Assembly (NCBI GenBank): GCA_964533965.1
Contig: CAZHNN010000006.1
Location: forward strand, 1 to 64,000
Length of the DNA stretch: 64,000 nucleotides
Origin: RGIG3178 sp964533965
GTDB lineage: Bacteria; Bacillota; Clostridia; Christensenellales; QAND01
Direction of reading: 5' to 3'
Shown here: piece by piece, positions 12,016 through 19,553 of the stretch
Position numbering within the stretch: position 1 is the first letter of the stretch
Layout of the letters: each line of letters starts with the position of its first letter
Translations under genes and position numbers: made by a program
Notes under the pieces: model-generated
Database searches by the model: none
The model's input: only the letters and a program-made list of their open reading frames with translations
What the model was told of the DNA's origin: nothing

Positions 12016-12130
12016 GAAAATAGGCGGAATTGCTCGCTTGTTTTTTGTCGGTTGCTCCCATTCAGTGGGTACTGATGCAAGTTAATACGATACCATTTCC
12101 ACCCGCCAAAGTCAAGGGCGGATTTTTTTC
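12016..12130 (+). ncRNA. Candidate small RNA upstream of and antisense to the rpoB leader
   Basis: A transcript from the promoter at 11981-12009 would start near 12016. It would end at a GC stem (CCGCC at 12103-12107 with GGCGG at 12117-12121) followed by ATTTTTTTCTTTT. This predicts an RNA of about 115 nt. I do not recognise its sequence. It would be complementary to part of the rpoB leader transcribed from the promoter at 12220-12247. The evidence is promoter plus terminator only; the terminator stem is short. Confidence 0.4.
12087..12115 (-). promoter_or_regulatory. Possible second rpoB promoter (P2)
   Basis: On the minus strand TTGACT (12110-12115), 17 nt and TATCGT (12087-12092), with a TGG just before the -10. 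It would give an rpoB leader of about 155 nt. It is weaker than the upstream P1 and overlaps the terminator of the plus-strand small-RNA candidate. Confidence 0.4.
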
Positions 12131-12219
12131 TTTTCCCGTTTTTTCGCCACTTAATTATTGTATCCGAAATGCGCAGTTATATACGGATGCCTCAGCTTTC
12201 CCATACCCTACCATATATA

Positions 12220-12247
12220 ATTATACCATACCCTTCTATCGGTACAA
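12220..12247 (-). promoter_or_regulatory. Main candidate promoter of rpoBC (P1)
   Basis: On the minus strand TTGTAC (12242-12247), 16 nt and a perfect extended TGGTATAAT (-10 at 12220-12225). The rpoB start is about 290 nt downstream, leaving a long leader. The remainder of the 520-nt gap between rpoB and the PIN/TRAM gene holds only P2, the plus-strand promoter and RNA candidate, and the PIN-gene terminator. Confidence 0.65.
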
Positions 12248-12416
12248 TTGGCTATGCAGAGAGCTTGTCCTCAACTGTCAGCTTCCCCGTGAAAGCATAC
12301 AATTGGGGTGAAAAAGGCTTGCTTAGCGCCGCTCTTTTTTATCGGAACAGGGCTTACCCCCTCCGTTTGCTAGATCCCCCTTTTGATGCAGTCTTGTAGC
12401 TGACGCATCAAAAAAA

Positions 12417-12437
12417 ACGCCCGCCTTAGGCGGGCGT
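12417..12437 (-). terminator. Intrinsic terminator after the PIN/TRAM gene
   Basis: A 9-bp GC-rich stem (12417-12425 with 12429-12437) with a TTA loop, followed on the minus strand by a run of eight T. It lies 12 nt past the stop codon. On the plus strand it also carries four T and could act in both directions. Confidence 0.9.
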
Positions 12438-12449
12438 TTTCCGTCCTTC

Positions 12450-13601
12450 TCATTTCATCTTGGCAAAGACCATGCGTCCGGCAGCGGTCTGCAACACCGA
12501 GGTCACCACCACGTCTACCGTAAGGCCTACGTGATCCCTTCCACCATCCACCACGATCATGGTACCATCATCCAGATAGGCAACTCCTTGCCCCTGCTCT
12601 TTGCCAGCGCGGATGATCTGGATCGTCATCTCCTCGCCGGGCATCACGGCCGGTTTCAAGGCGTTTGCCAACTGGTTGATATTGATGACCTCCACACCTT
12701 TGACCGTTGCGACCTTGTTCAGGTTGTAATCATTGGTGACGATCTTGCCCTTCATATCCTTGGCAAGTGCGATGAGCTTTTCATCCACTTCCATATTGTC
12801 GTAATCCTTATCCACGACCTGCAGGCGGTTGAGCTCACTTCGCATGGATTCGAGGATGTCAAGGCCCCTCCTGCCGCGTTGCCGGCGCAATGTGTCCGCA
12901 GAATCGGCGATGTGCCTTAATTCCTGCAGCACGAACGAAGGTGCGATCAACCTTCCTTCCAGCACGCCCGTCTTGGCGATGTCATAGATCCGTCCGTCAA
13001 TGATGACCGATGTGTCCAACACCTTCGGCGGAATGTTGCGCAGGCTGCGGTCCGTAGCCGATCTTTCTGCTCTCCTCTTTATCGTCAGCGTACCCGTCTG
13101 CTCCAAATCCGTTTCGTCCGACGCCTCATCCATGGCCATAATAGGTCTTCGTCCCATTTGGCGCAGTTCCGGTTTGCGTTTGATGGCAACGGCTACACCC
13201 AGATATCCCATGATGATATAGACGATCAGTGTCAACGGAATGGAAATCCATGCAATTGGGATGCTTTTAATCAGTGTGGAAAGCAAAAAAGCAAGTATGA
13301 GTCCAATCGTAAGGCCTGCAATACCCAAAAGCACATCCAACATGGGGACTTGTGTCAGCCGATTTTCGATTTTGGCAATCGTGGACAGCGTCCATCTGGA
13401 CAACGGCGGAGCGATGAAAAAGAACAGCACCATCGCAACGACCGCAGCAAGCCCGTAGAACACGCCCAGCATTTTCCCGGATACGGACGCCTCGACGTTG
13501 GTTATACCCAATGTCGCCAGCAGCGAGAATACCAAGTACAGTAAACCGACACCCACGCCGCCCCCAATTAGTGTCATCAATGTTCGAGCCAATTTGTTCA
13601 T
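12450..13601 (-). CDS. Membrane PIN/TRAM-domain protein (YacL-like)
   Basis: A 383-residue protein of the YacL family. The N-terminal part has about four hydrophobic segments. A PIN nuclease-fold domain follows (DTSVIIDGRIYDIAKTG, and later KGKIVTNDYNLNKVA), with acidic residues suited to metal binding. The C-terminal TRAM domain (about the last 65 residues) is a predicted RNA-binding fold. Its cellular role is not established; the domain pairing suggests membrane-tethered RNA cleavage or binding. AGGAGGTG precedes the ATG. It follows carD and radA, as yacL lies near radA in Bacillus. It is the last gene before a strong terminator. Confidence 0.88.
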   Translation of the reverse strand: MNKLARTLMTLIGGGVGVGLLYLVFSLLATLGITNVEASVSGKMLGVFYGLAAVVAMVLFFFIAPPLSRWTLSTIAKIENRLTQVPMLDVLLGIAGLTIGLILAFLLSTLIKSIPIAWISIPLTLIVYIIMGYLGVAVAIKRKPELRQMGRRPIMAMDEASDETDLEQTGTLTIKRRAERSATDRSLRNIPPKVLDTSVIIDGRIYDIAKTGVLEGRLIAPSFVLQELRHIADSADTLRRQRGRRGLDILESMRSELNRLQVVDKDYDNMEVDEKLIALAKDMKGKIVTNDYNLNKVATVKGVEVININQLANALKPAVMPGEEMTIQIIRAGKEQGQGVAYLDDGTMIVVDGGRDHVGLTVDVVVTSVLQTAAGRMVFAKMK

Positions 13602-13668
13602 CTCTTCACCTCCTTTTTTTAAAAGCCCGATGGAATCTGTTTCGCATCAGATGCAGTCCAACTGCATC

Positions 13669-14142
13669 TTAGATGATTATCTCAATGCGCTCGTACATTT
13701 CGATTTCGCTCATGCCCATGGAGATCATCAATTCTCCAACCAGCAGCTTCTGCGCTGTATGGAGCATCTTCAATTCTCCGCCTGACAGCCCACGCTCCCG
13801 ATAGCGGCAGCTGAGCCTTCGAACGACCAATGCCGTGTCATAGATGTTCCCGGTCCGGATTTTCTCGAGATTCTCGCGATAGCGGCGGTTCCAGTTATTT
13901 CTATCGTCCTCTTCTATCTGCAGCAAAAAGGACAGCACCGTCTCGCCCTGCGCTTTGGAAACCAACGCGCGAAGGCCGTTCTTTTCAGCCCCATCGACCG
14001 GTACCAACACTTTGGCACCGATTGTGACAAACCGGAGCACATAGTATTGCTTATTCTCTCCGAGGATCTCTTTGGATTCGATCGCTTCGACATATCCGGC
14101 GCCATGCATCGGATATGCGATGCCATCGCCTATACCAAACAC
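13669..14142 (-). CDS. carD: CarD-family transcription regulator
   Basis: 157 residues starting at a GTG codon. The GTG is chosen because ATGGAGGAACAACC places GGAGG 7 nt before it, and family members begin at FGIGDGIAYPMHGAG. The N-terminal half is the Tudor-like RNA polymerase interaction domain (residues 1-60, with VVYPxHG-type residues). The C-terminal helical part binds DNA at the promoter -10 edge. CarD proteins bind the RNA polymerase beta subunit and stabilise open complexes. It is located between radA (61 nt upstream) and the PIN/TRAM gene, probably in one operon. Confidence 0.88.
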   Translation of the reverse strand: MFGIGDGIAYPMHGAGYVEAIESKEILGENKQYYVLRFVTIGAKVLVPVDGAEKNGLRALVSKAQGETVLSFLLQIEEDDRNNWNRRYRENLEKIRTGNIYDTALVVRRLSCRYRERGLSGGELKMLHTAQKLLVGELMISMGMSEIEMYERIEIII

Positions 14143-14203
14143 GGTTGTTCCTCCATTTCTCCCAGAGGCATGACCAAACGGTTTATCAGGCAATTCCAGT
14201 TTA

Positions 14204-15628
14204 TCACACATTTGAGTTCATGTCAGTCAAATTTCCGCTTGCGCAATACTGTGGCGTTTGGATACCTATCGCAGGCAACAACGCGAGGCGCAGAACATCT
14301 GCAACATTGTCCACAGGCAAGAACGCAACCCCGGCTTTTTTGGCGTTCTTCACGCTGTCCTTGGGAACCACGAGCTTGGTAAACCCCATCTTGGCGCATT
14401 CCGAAACGCGTCTGTCCAGTTGGGATACCGGGCGTATTTCCCCCGTCAACCCCACTTCGCCGATGATGACAAGATCCTCCTGCAGTGGCCGTCCGGAAGC
14501 TGCGGACGCAAGCGCTGCCAACAGTGCCGCGTCACAAGACGGCTCATTGAGTTTGAGCCCTCCCACAGCGTTTGTATATACGTCACGATTATACAGTGCG
14601 ATTCCGCCGCTTCGTTCCAACACCGCGATCATCAGCAGCATGCGGTTGTAATCCACACCCGTCGCCATCCTGCGCGGCTGCCCATAGGGCGACATGCTGC
14701 AAAGCGCCTGTACCTCGCACAACACAGGCCGCGTTCCCTCCAGCGTGCACGTAACGGCAGCGCCCGGCACGCCGCGCGTATGCCGGGAAAGCAGCATTTC
14801 CGAGGGGTTATTCACCTCTCGCATGCCCTGTCCCGTCATCTCGAAGACGCCTATCTCATTGGTCGAACCAAAGCGATTCTTTACCGCGCGGAGGATGCGG
14901 AAACTCATTTGCCGTTCGCCTTCGAAGTACAGCACCGTGTCCACCATATGCTCGAGTACCCTGGGCCCCGCTATATTGCCTTCCTTGGTCACATGCCCCA
15001 CCAACACGATGATGGCGCCGCTCTCCTTGGCTATGCGCAGCGCCGTCGCAGCGCATTCGCGCACCTGTGACACACTGCCCATGGCGGAATTGACGCCATC
15101 CTTTTGCATGGTCTGGATGGAGTCGATGATGACAAAGGGTGCCGAAAATCCTTCGATTGCCGCACAGACGGCGTCTATGTCGGTTTCCGAGAGCATATAT
15201 AGGTTGTCCGATGTCGCACAAAGCCTTTTTGCGCGCATCCTGACCTGGCGGGCGGATTCCTCTCCGGACACATACAGCGATGGCCTGCCGCTTCTTGCCA
15301 CTAGCTCCGCGGCTTGCAGCAGCAGCGTGGATTTTCCCACACCCGGCTCCCCGCCCACCAGTACCACGGCGCCTTCGATAAGCCCTCCGCCCAGCACGCG
15401 GTCCAGCTCGGAAATACCAACCGGAGCATGCGGCGTTTGTGAGAGGTCGATTTCATTCATGCGCACAACTTTGGAAACCCTTGCAGAAGACGCTGATTTC
15501 GCGGCAGCGGGGGTGGACACGACTTCCTCCATCGCATTCCATTCACCGCAGCCGGGACACTTCCCAAGCCACTTGCTGCTTTCATATCCGCACTGTGCGC
15601 AAACATATACCAATTTCGCTTTTGCCAT
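14204..15628 (-). CDS. radA: DNA repair protein RadA
   Basis: The 474-residue branch-migration ATPase acts with RecA in recombinational repair. It has an N-terminal zinc finger (CAQCGYESSKWLGKCPGCGEW), Walker A GGEPGVGKSTLL near residue 90, and the RadA-specific KNRFGSTNEIG motif. The C-terminal domain is Lon-like. The start lies only 12 nt after the end of a duplicated copy of its own first codons (see repeat at 15590-15727). The ribosome site is weak (GGGCTGATATCG). It follows the membrane-anchored unknown protein and precedes carD. Confidence 0.97.
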   Translation of the reverse strand: MAKAKLVYVCAQCGYESSKWLGKCPGCGEWNAMEEVVSTPAAAKSASSARVSKVVRMNEIDLSQTPHAPVGISELDRVLGGGLIEGAVVLVGGEPGVGKSTLLLQAAELVARSGRPSLYVSGEESARQVRMRAKRLCATSDNLYMLSETDIDAVCAAIEGFSAPFVIIDSIQTMQKDGVNSAMGSVSQVRECAATALRIAKESGAIIVLVGHVTKEGNIAGPRVLEHMVDTVLYFEGERQMSFRILRAVKNRFGSTNEIGVFEMTGQGMREVNNPSEMLLSRHTRGVPGAAVTCTLEGTRPVLCEVQALCSMSPYGQPRRMATGVDYNRMLLMIAVLERSGGIALYNRDVYTNAVGGLKLNEPSCDAALLAALASAASGRPLQEDLVIIGEVGLTGEIRPVSQLDRRVSECAKMGFTKLVVPKDSVKNAKKAGVAFLPVDNVADVLRLALLPAIGIQTPQYCASGNLTDMNSNV

Positions 15629-15727
15629 CGATATCAGCCCAATACCATAAATTGGATTTTAGCGTTTGCGCACTGTGCGCAAACGTACGCTTTTTTTGCT
15701 TTTGCCATCGTATCAGTCCAATACTGC
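15590..15727. repeat. radA: Tandem duplication of the radA 5' end
   Basis: Two imperfect copies, 15590-15649 and 15670-15727, offset by 79-80 bp. Each runs from the codons for VCAQC of RadA back through the ATG and the preceding stop of the upstream gene (TTGGrCTGATA..CGATGGCAAAAGC). The upstream copy has an ATG at 15708 and would encode MAKAKKAYVCAQC before stopping at 15634, a 24-codon dead end. Within it is a near-perfect palindrome at 15663-15685 (11-bp arms around one T) formed by GTTTGCGCAC and its complement. Function, if any, is unknown. Confidence 0.85.
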
Positions 15728-16873
15728 GAATTTCAAAATATCGCGTTCCCGAACCGGTGTGGTGATGTCAAACCATGTGACCGCGTGGGCGGAAACACTT
15801 GCCAGCATCGCATATTCCCCAGATTTGGTTACCTGGTATACCTTGTCCTGCTGCCAAAAATAGACGTAGATGCGTCCCTGTTCGCACCAGGCCAGAAAGT
15901 GCTCGGCAAGCCCATAGCCGGTAACGTTTTCAGCAATTTTCTTCTGCATCGATCCATTAACGCTCAAATACAGCGCGCCGCCCTGCATCCTGTCGGTAAA
16001 TGCGATCGCCGTCCCGTTGGTCACGGGCGAATACGCGTAAAGCCCCGGATCGAAGGTTTGCTGTGTCCCATTAATCGACTGGATATAGATCAGGTTATAC
16101 CGGTTGCTGTCGGTCATCGTCGGATTTTCCGCAACGTAGACAACATCCTTCGTGCTGACACCCGGCTCGAGTTTTCCTAAAGGAGAGTTGTTAAACACGT
16201 GCAGTGTTGTTGTTTCACCCGTTACGACGTCCATGCTGTACAACTTTTGTACGGAATCCGATACGCGCAGTAAAAACACGCATTTGGCCCCGCTCAGCTT
16301 CGGGTCGATATATCCGTAATCGACTTTATACAGGGTCTTTGTCTGCTTCGTGTTCCGGTCGTACAATTTCAGAAGGCCGCCGCCGGTGCTGTAGCCGTCA
16401 AAATACACGATGTAAGAAGCGTTTACGTCCAAATGAAGGATATAGCCACACTCCGCTTCTGCGATGCCTTCAAGCAGCTGCGGACCCGGGCTCGAAAAAT
16501 TGGAGGTCTGCGCATTGGCGACATAGATTTTGTCCAGCTTCGGGTTCGACGCGTTGTCGCTTCCCGCCGCAAAAAAGATATCATCTCCCAGTATTACGGG
16601 GTAGCTGATATTCTTAAACTTGGCGTTGAGCAGCGCCTCCCGGATGCGCGTGCTCAAATCGCCCATCTGTTCGGGCGTGGCGGTCGGCATGATCACCTCA
16701 CGCTTATCTTTGAACAAAGAGCCCACGAACGGCACCGCCAGTTTAAAGATAAACAGGTACAATAAAAATAACCCGCAAAGGGAAAGCACTGCCATCAAAA
16801 CCGGCCATAACGCATTCCCTTTATAGCGTGTAAACCGCCTGCGTTTGAAAATTCGTTGGTCCCTTCGCGCCAT
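15713..16873 (-). CDS. Membrane-anchored repeat protein, function unknown
   Basis: A 386-residue protein with a very basic N-terminus, one membrane helix at about residues 22-46, and a large extracytoplasmic part. The outer part looks like a beta-propeller of TolB/DPP-like blades: repeated short strands with D/N-G turns, such as KIYVANAQ, LLKLYDRNTKQTKTLY, KLYSMDVVTGETTTLH and GALYLSVNG. I do not recognise a specific family. Its ATG directly abuts the ispF stop, and its stop is 4 nt before the fossil radA start. It is therefore translated in the ispF-radA operon. It may sense or scaffold something at the cell surface. Confidence 0.7.
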   Translation of the reverse strand: MARRDQRIFKRRRFTRYKGNALWPVLMAVLSLCGLFLLYLFIFKLAVPFVGSLFKDKREVIMPTATPEQMGDLSTRIREALLNAKFKNISYPVILGDDIFFAAGSDNASNPKLDKIYVANAQTSNFSSPGPQLLEGIAEAECGYILHLDVNASYIVYFDGYSTGGGLLKLYDRNTKQTKTLYKVDYGYIDPKLSGAKCVFLLRVSDSVQKLYSMDVVTGETTTLHVFNNSPLGKLEPGVSTKDVVYVAENPTMTDSNRYNLIYIQSINGTQQTFDPGLYAYSPVTNGTAIAFTDRMQGGALYLSVNGSMQKKIAENVTGYGLAEHFLAWCEQGRIYVYFWQQDKVYQVTKSGEYAMLASVSAHAVTWFDITTPVRERDILKFAVLD

Positions 16874-17347
16874 TTATACCTCTTTGATCAGGCATATTGC
16901 CTGGGCCGCTATGCCTTCGACGCGACCGACGAATCCCAGACCTTCCGTCGTCGTCGCTTTGACGTTGACACGCTTTGCGTTGATGCCCAGCGAGAGCGCC
17001 AAGTTTTGTTGCATCCGCTCCCGATACGGTGCGATGCGCGGTTGCTGTGCCATCACGATAACATCGACATTCTCAACGGTATATCCCGCTGCGTAAATGA
17101 GATCGGCACATCGTCTGAGAAGTTTCAGGCTCTCTATATTCAGATATGCGTCGTCATCATCCGGGAAATGTTTTCCGATATCACCCATACAGGCCGCACC
17201 CAAAAGCGCATCGCATACCGCGTGCGTGAGAACATCGGCATCCGAATGCCCGTCCAACCCTTTCTCATAGGGGATCTTCACGCCGCCCAGCACAAGCTGT
17301 CGCCCATTTTGGAACGCATGCACGTCAAACCCAATGCCGACCCTCAT
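16874..17347 (-). CDS. ispF: 2-C-methyl-D-erythritol 2,4-cyclodiphosphate synthase
   Basis: The 157-residue enzyme of the non-mevalonate isoprenoid pathway cyclises CDP-methylerythritol 2-phosphate, releasing CMP. The zinc ligands are visible: D8 and H10 in GFDVHAF and H42-type in GHSDADVLTHAVCDALLGA. The C-terminal TTTEGLGFVGR motif is present. It overlaps the end of rqcP by 23 nt, implying translational coupling. IspD, its usual neighbour or fusion partner, is not in the window. Confidence 0.96.
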   Translation of the reverse strand: MRVGIGFDVHAFQNGRQLVLGGVKIPYEKGLDGHSDADVLTHAVCDALLGAACMGDIGKHFPDDDDAYLNIESLKLLRRCADLIYAAGYTVENVDVIVMAQQPRIAPYRERMQQNLALSLGINAKRVNVKATTTEGLGFVGRVEGIAAQAICLIKEV

Positions 17348-17594
17348 CGTTGCCCTCCAATGTCTTAAACAATGTTATGGCGTCGTCCTTCTTTGTGGAT
17401 TCTGCAAGCGATAGCACCTCATAGCGGCTGACGTTCTGACCCGTCCGTACTGTGATGATATCGCCAATTTTCACCTGGTCTCCCGGCTTTGCCACTTTCC
17501 CGCCGATCATCACGCGCCCGGCGTCACAGGCTTCCTGCGCCACGGTGCGGCGCTTGATGATGCGGGCCACTTTGAGATACTTGTCGATTCGCAT
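17325..17594 (-). CDS. rqcP: S4-domain RNA-binding protein RqcP (YabO-like)
   Basis: 89 residues made of a single S4 domain (MRIDKYLKVARIIKRRTVAQEACDAG at the N-terminus, then the VMIGGKVAKPGDQVK turn). RqcP binds the 50S subunit and tRNA and supports poly-alanine tailing by RqcH in ribosome quality control. The position after mazG and hup matches yabN-yabO in Bacillus. The C-terminal end overlaps ispF by 23 nt. Confidence 0.85.
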   Translation of the reverse strand: MRIDKYLKVARIIKRRTVAQEACDAGRVMIGGKVAKPGDQVKIGDIITVRTGQNVSRYEVLSLAESTKKDDAITLFKTLEGNDEGRHWV

Positions 17595-17728
17595 ATCGTT
17601 CCTCCATTTGTCCCATTATAGCATAAAATGCACAGGCAGAACGGCCGGATGTTCCTTATCATAGCGGACGGCTGCTTGACCTACATGCACTCATTGCGGA
17701 CCCATGTGTATGGCCATATAAGACAAAC

Positions 17729-17750
17729 TGACCGCCTTTGTCGGCGGCCA
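17729..17750 (-). terminator. Intrinsic terminator after hup
   Basis: An 8-bp stem (17729-17736 with 17743-17750) with a 6-nt loop, followed on the minus strand by GTTTGTCTT. It lies about 57 nt past the hup stop and separates it from rqcP. Confidence 0.7.
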
Positions 17751-17806
17751 GCATAAAATTCGTTTTCTTTCTTGGATGTGTGCGGCTACAGCCGCCTACT
17801 TGTACC

Positions 17807-18079
17807 TTATTTCACCGCATCCTTAAGGGACTTGCCTGCCTTAAAAGCGGGAACCTTGGTTGCCGGAAACTTCATGGGCTGCTTGCTTGCGGGGTTGATG
17901 CCATTGCGGGCAGCACGCTCGCGGACTTCAAACGTTCCAAAGCCTACCAAGGACACCTTTTGTCCGGATTGCAGTGCGTCGGTGATGCTTCCGATCGTTG
18001 CGGTGACCGCTTTTTCAGCATCCTTTTTGCTCAAGCCTGTAGCTTCAACAACCTGTGCTATCAATTCAGCTTTATTCAT
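17807..18079 (-). CDS. hup: DNA-binding protein HU
   Basis: The 90-residue nucleoid protein has the family start MNKAELIAQVVEATGLSKKD. The DNA-bending arm signature is GFGTFEVRERAARNGINP. HU homodimers bend and compact DNA. AAGGAGG lies 8 nt before the ATG. It has its own promoter and terminator, so it is probably expressed alone at high level, inside a Bacillus-like mazG-hup-rqcP order. Confidence 0.97.
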   Translation of the reverse strand: MNKAELIAQVVEATGLSKKDAEKAVTATIGSITDALQSGQKVSLVGFGTFEVRERAARNGINPASKQPMKFPATKVPAFKAGKSLKDAVK

Positions 18080-18133
18080 GAGAGATACCTCCTTTTATTG
18101 CGACACAAGCTTTACGGCTTGTCTGCCAGTCAG

Positions 18134-18162
18134 ATTTTCTTAAATCATGGGGCTTTTGTCAA
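18134..18162 (-). promoter_or_regulatory. Promoter of hup
   Basis: On the minus strand a perfect TTGACA (18157-18162), 17 nt, then GAAAAT (18134-18139). The -10 is imperfect. A TGTCGAA heptamer (Spo0A-box sequence) lies at 18187-18193 just upstream, but a heptamer is expected several times in 64 kb by chance. Confidence 0.6.
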
Positions 18163-18218
18163 GACTTTTTTTGCGTAACATTGCAATTCGACAGATTTTG
18201 ACGTTATTCGCACAATTT

Positions 18219-19553
18219 TTACGAATGAAAGTTCGCCACCTTGGCTGAGCAGGCGTCGCTCAGCGCCGTTTCAGCGTGAATATCCCTTTGCAAAAGCCAT
18301 TCGCACAGTGCCCACAATACCCGGCCGGCGTTCTGTTCCTGTTGCTCTATATCCAGATCCTTATTTTCCAATTCCTTGAGTGCTAAAAAGAGTTCTTCCT
18401 GCGGCTGTACGCTTTGTGCGTTGGCACCGCGCAGTTTTTTCTGCAACTCCTGCGCACGCATCAGGGATGGAAGGCCTTCACCTATCTTCTTCAACGGATT
18501 CTGCGGTGTGCCATTGCGCTCCCTAACCTTGATCAACTCCCAGTTCTGCAGCACCTGTTCTGAGGTGGAGGCCTCCACGGTACCAAAGATATGCGGATGC
18601 CTGCGGATCATCTTTTGACAGATGCCCGTTGTCACGCCGGTGAGGTCAAATGCCCCTTCCTCTTCCGCCATCGCGCAATGGAGTGCAATCTGCAAAAGCA
18701 CGTCGCCAAGCTCCTCGCACAGGTGTTCATCATCGCCCTCAGAGATGGCGGCCATCGCTTCACACGCTTCCTCCATCATGTTGCGGCGAATGGAGTGATG
18801 CGTCTGTTCCCGATCCCACGGGCAGCCGTCGGGGGATCGCAGAATCCTGCAGATTTCCATGAGGTCATACGCCGTAAAGCGGGGGCGTTCCATAAGGGAA
18901 AGCGGTGGTACCACGACCAATGTAGACGCGTCGTATGCAATCTGGCGATCGAGCTGTGAGAGCGGAATCGGAATGCATCTTTGCACGCCGTCTTCAAACT
19001 GCACAAAATAGACAGTCATTTCGTCGGCATACCGCTGCATCAGTGAAATCTTCACTTCACAAGCCCGAAGCTTGCTGTCCATATCGGCTATGATGTTTGC
19101 CTTTGCACTGTCCAGGATCTCCGACCGGACCGGTCCAATGTATACGCTATATCCGTTTGAAGTATCCAGGCGGCACGCAGCGATCGCAGATTCATAGCCA
19201 ATCCCCGGTATGATCTGTGTATCGATTCCCCGTACTCTGGCTTCCTCCAGCAGGATCGGAGTGGCAGCTTGTCCGATAAGGCCCTGTCCGCTGGCGGCAA
19301 ACACCGTATGCCCATTGGTCTCTGCTAGAATGCGCTGCGCCACAGCGGCGTTGAGTTCGTCAAAATCGCAAGCTTGCTGATACAAGTCGTCCAGGAACTC
19401 CGCCCGGACGCCAAGTTTTAAAAGCTCTTCAACCGCAGGATGTCGCTTTGTTTGAATGAACACAATATCCGCCTGCTGCATGCGAAAAAGCGCAGCCTGC
19501 GTAATCATACAAAAGGGCCCGGGTCCCAGGCCCACGACGGAGAGTTTCATCAT
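18219..19553 (-). CDS. mazG: Tetrapyrrole-methylase/MazG fusion nucleotide pyrophosphohydrolase (YabN-like)
   Basis: About 444 residues. The N-terminal domain is an SAM-dependent tetrapyrrole-methylase fold (VVGLGPGPF start, then VFAASGQGLIG and PGIGYESAIAACRL). The C-terminal domain is MazG (RSPDGCPWDREQTHHSIRR, EEACEA, EELGDVLLQI), with the acidic metal-binding residues of an NTP pyrophosphatase that sanitises nucleotide pools. This fusion is the Firmicutes YabN form. The ATG at 19553 overlaps the stop of the flippase gene; a second ATG follows directly and an in-frame TTG lies 9 nt upstream, so the exact start is uncertain. Confidence 0.93.
   Translation of the reverse strand: MMKLSVVGLGPGPFCMITQAALFRMQQADIVFIQTKRHPAVEELLKLGVRAEFLDDLYQQACDFDELNAAVAQRILAETNGHTVFAASGQGLIGQAATPILLEEARVRGIDTQIIPGIGYESAIAACRLDTSNGYSVYIGPVRSEILDSAKANIIADMDSKLRACEVKISLMQRYADEMTVYFVQFEDGVQRCIPIPLSQLDRQIAYDASTLVVVPPLSLMERPRFTAYDLMEICRILRSPDGCPWDREQTHHSIRRNMMEEACEAMAAISEGDDEHLCEELGDVLLQIALHCAMAEEEGAFDLTGVTTGICQKMIRRHPHIFGTVEASTSEQVLQNWELIKVRERNGTPQNPLKKIGEGLPSLMRAQELQKKLRGANAQSVQPQEELFLALKELENKDLDIEQQEQNAGRVLWALCEWLLQRDIHAETALSDACSAKVANFHS

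Noticed and set aside
12030..12399. Short plus-strand open frames upstream of rpoB
   Set aside because: No ribosome site, no recognisable motif, and the frames cross the terminator and promoter signals. The region is better read as regulatory or small-RNA DNA.
18187..18193. Spo0A box controlling hup
   Set aside because: A single perfect TGTCGAA heptamer is expected by chance several times in a window of this size, and hup is not a known Spo0A target.
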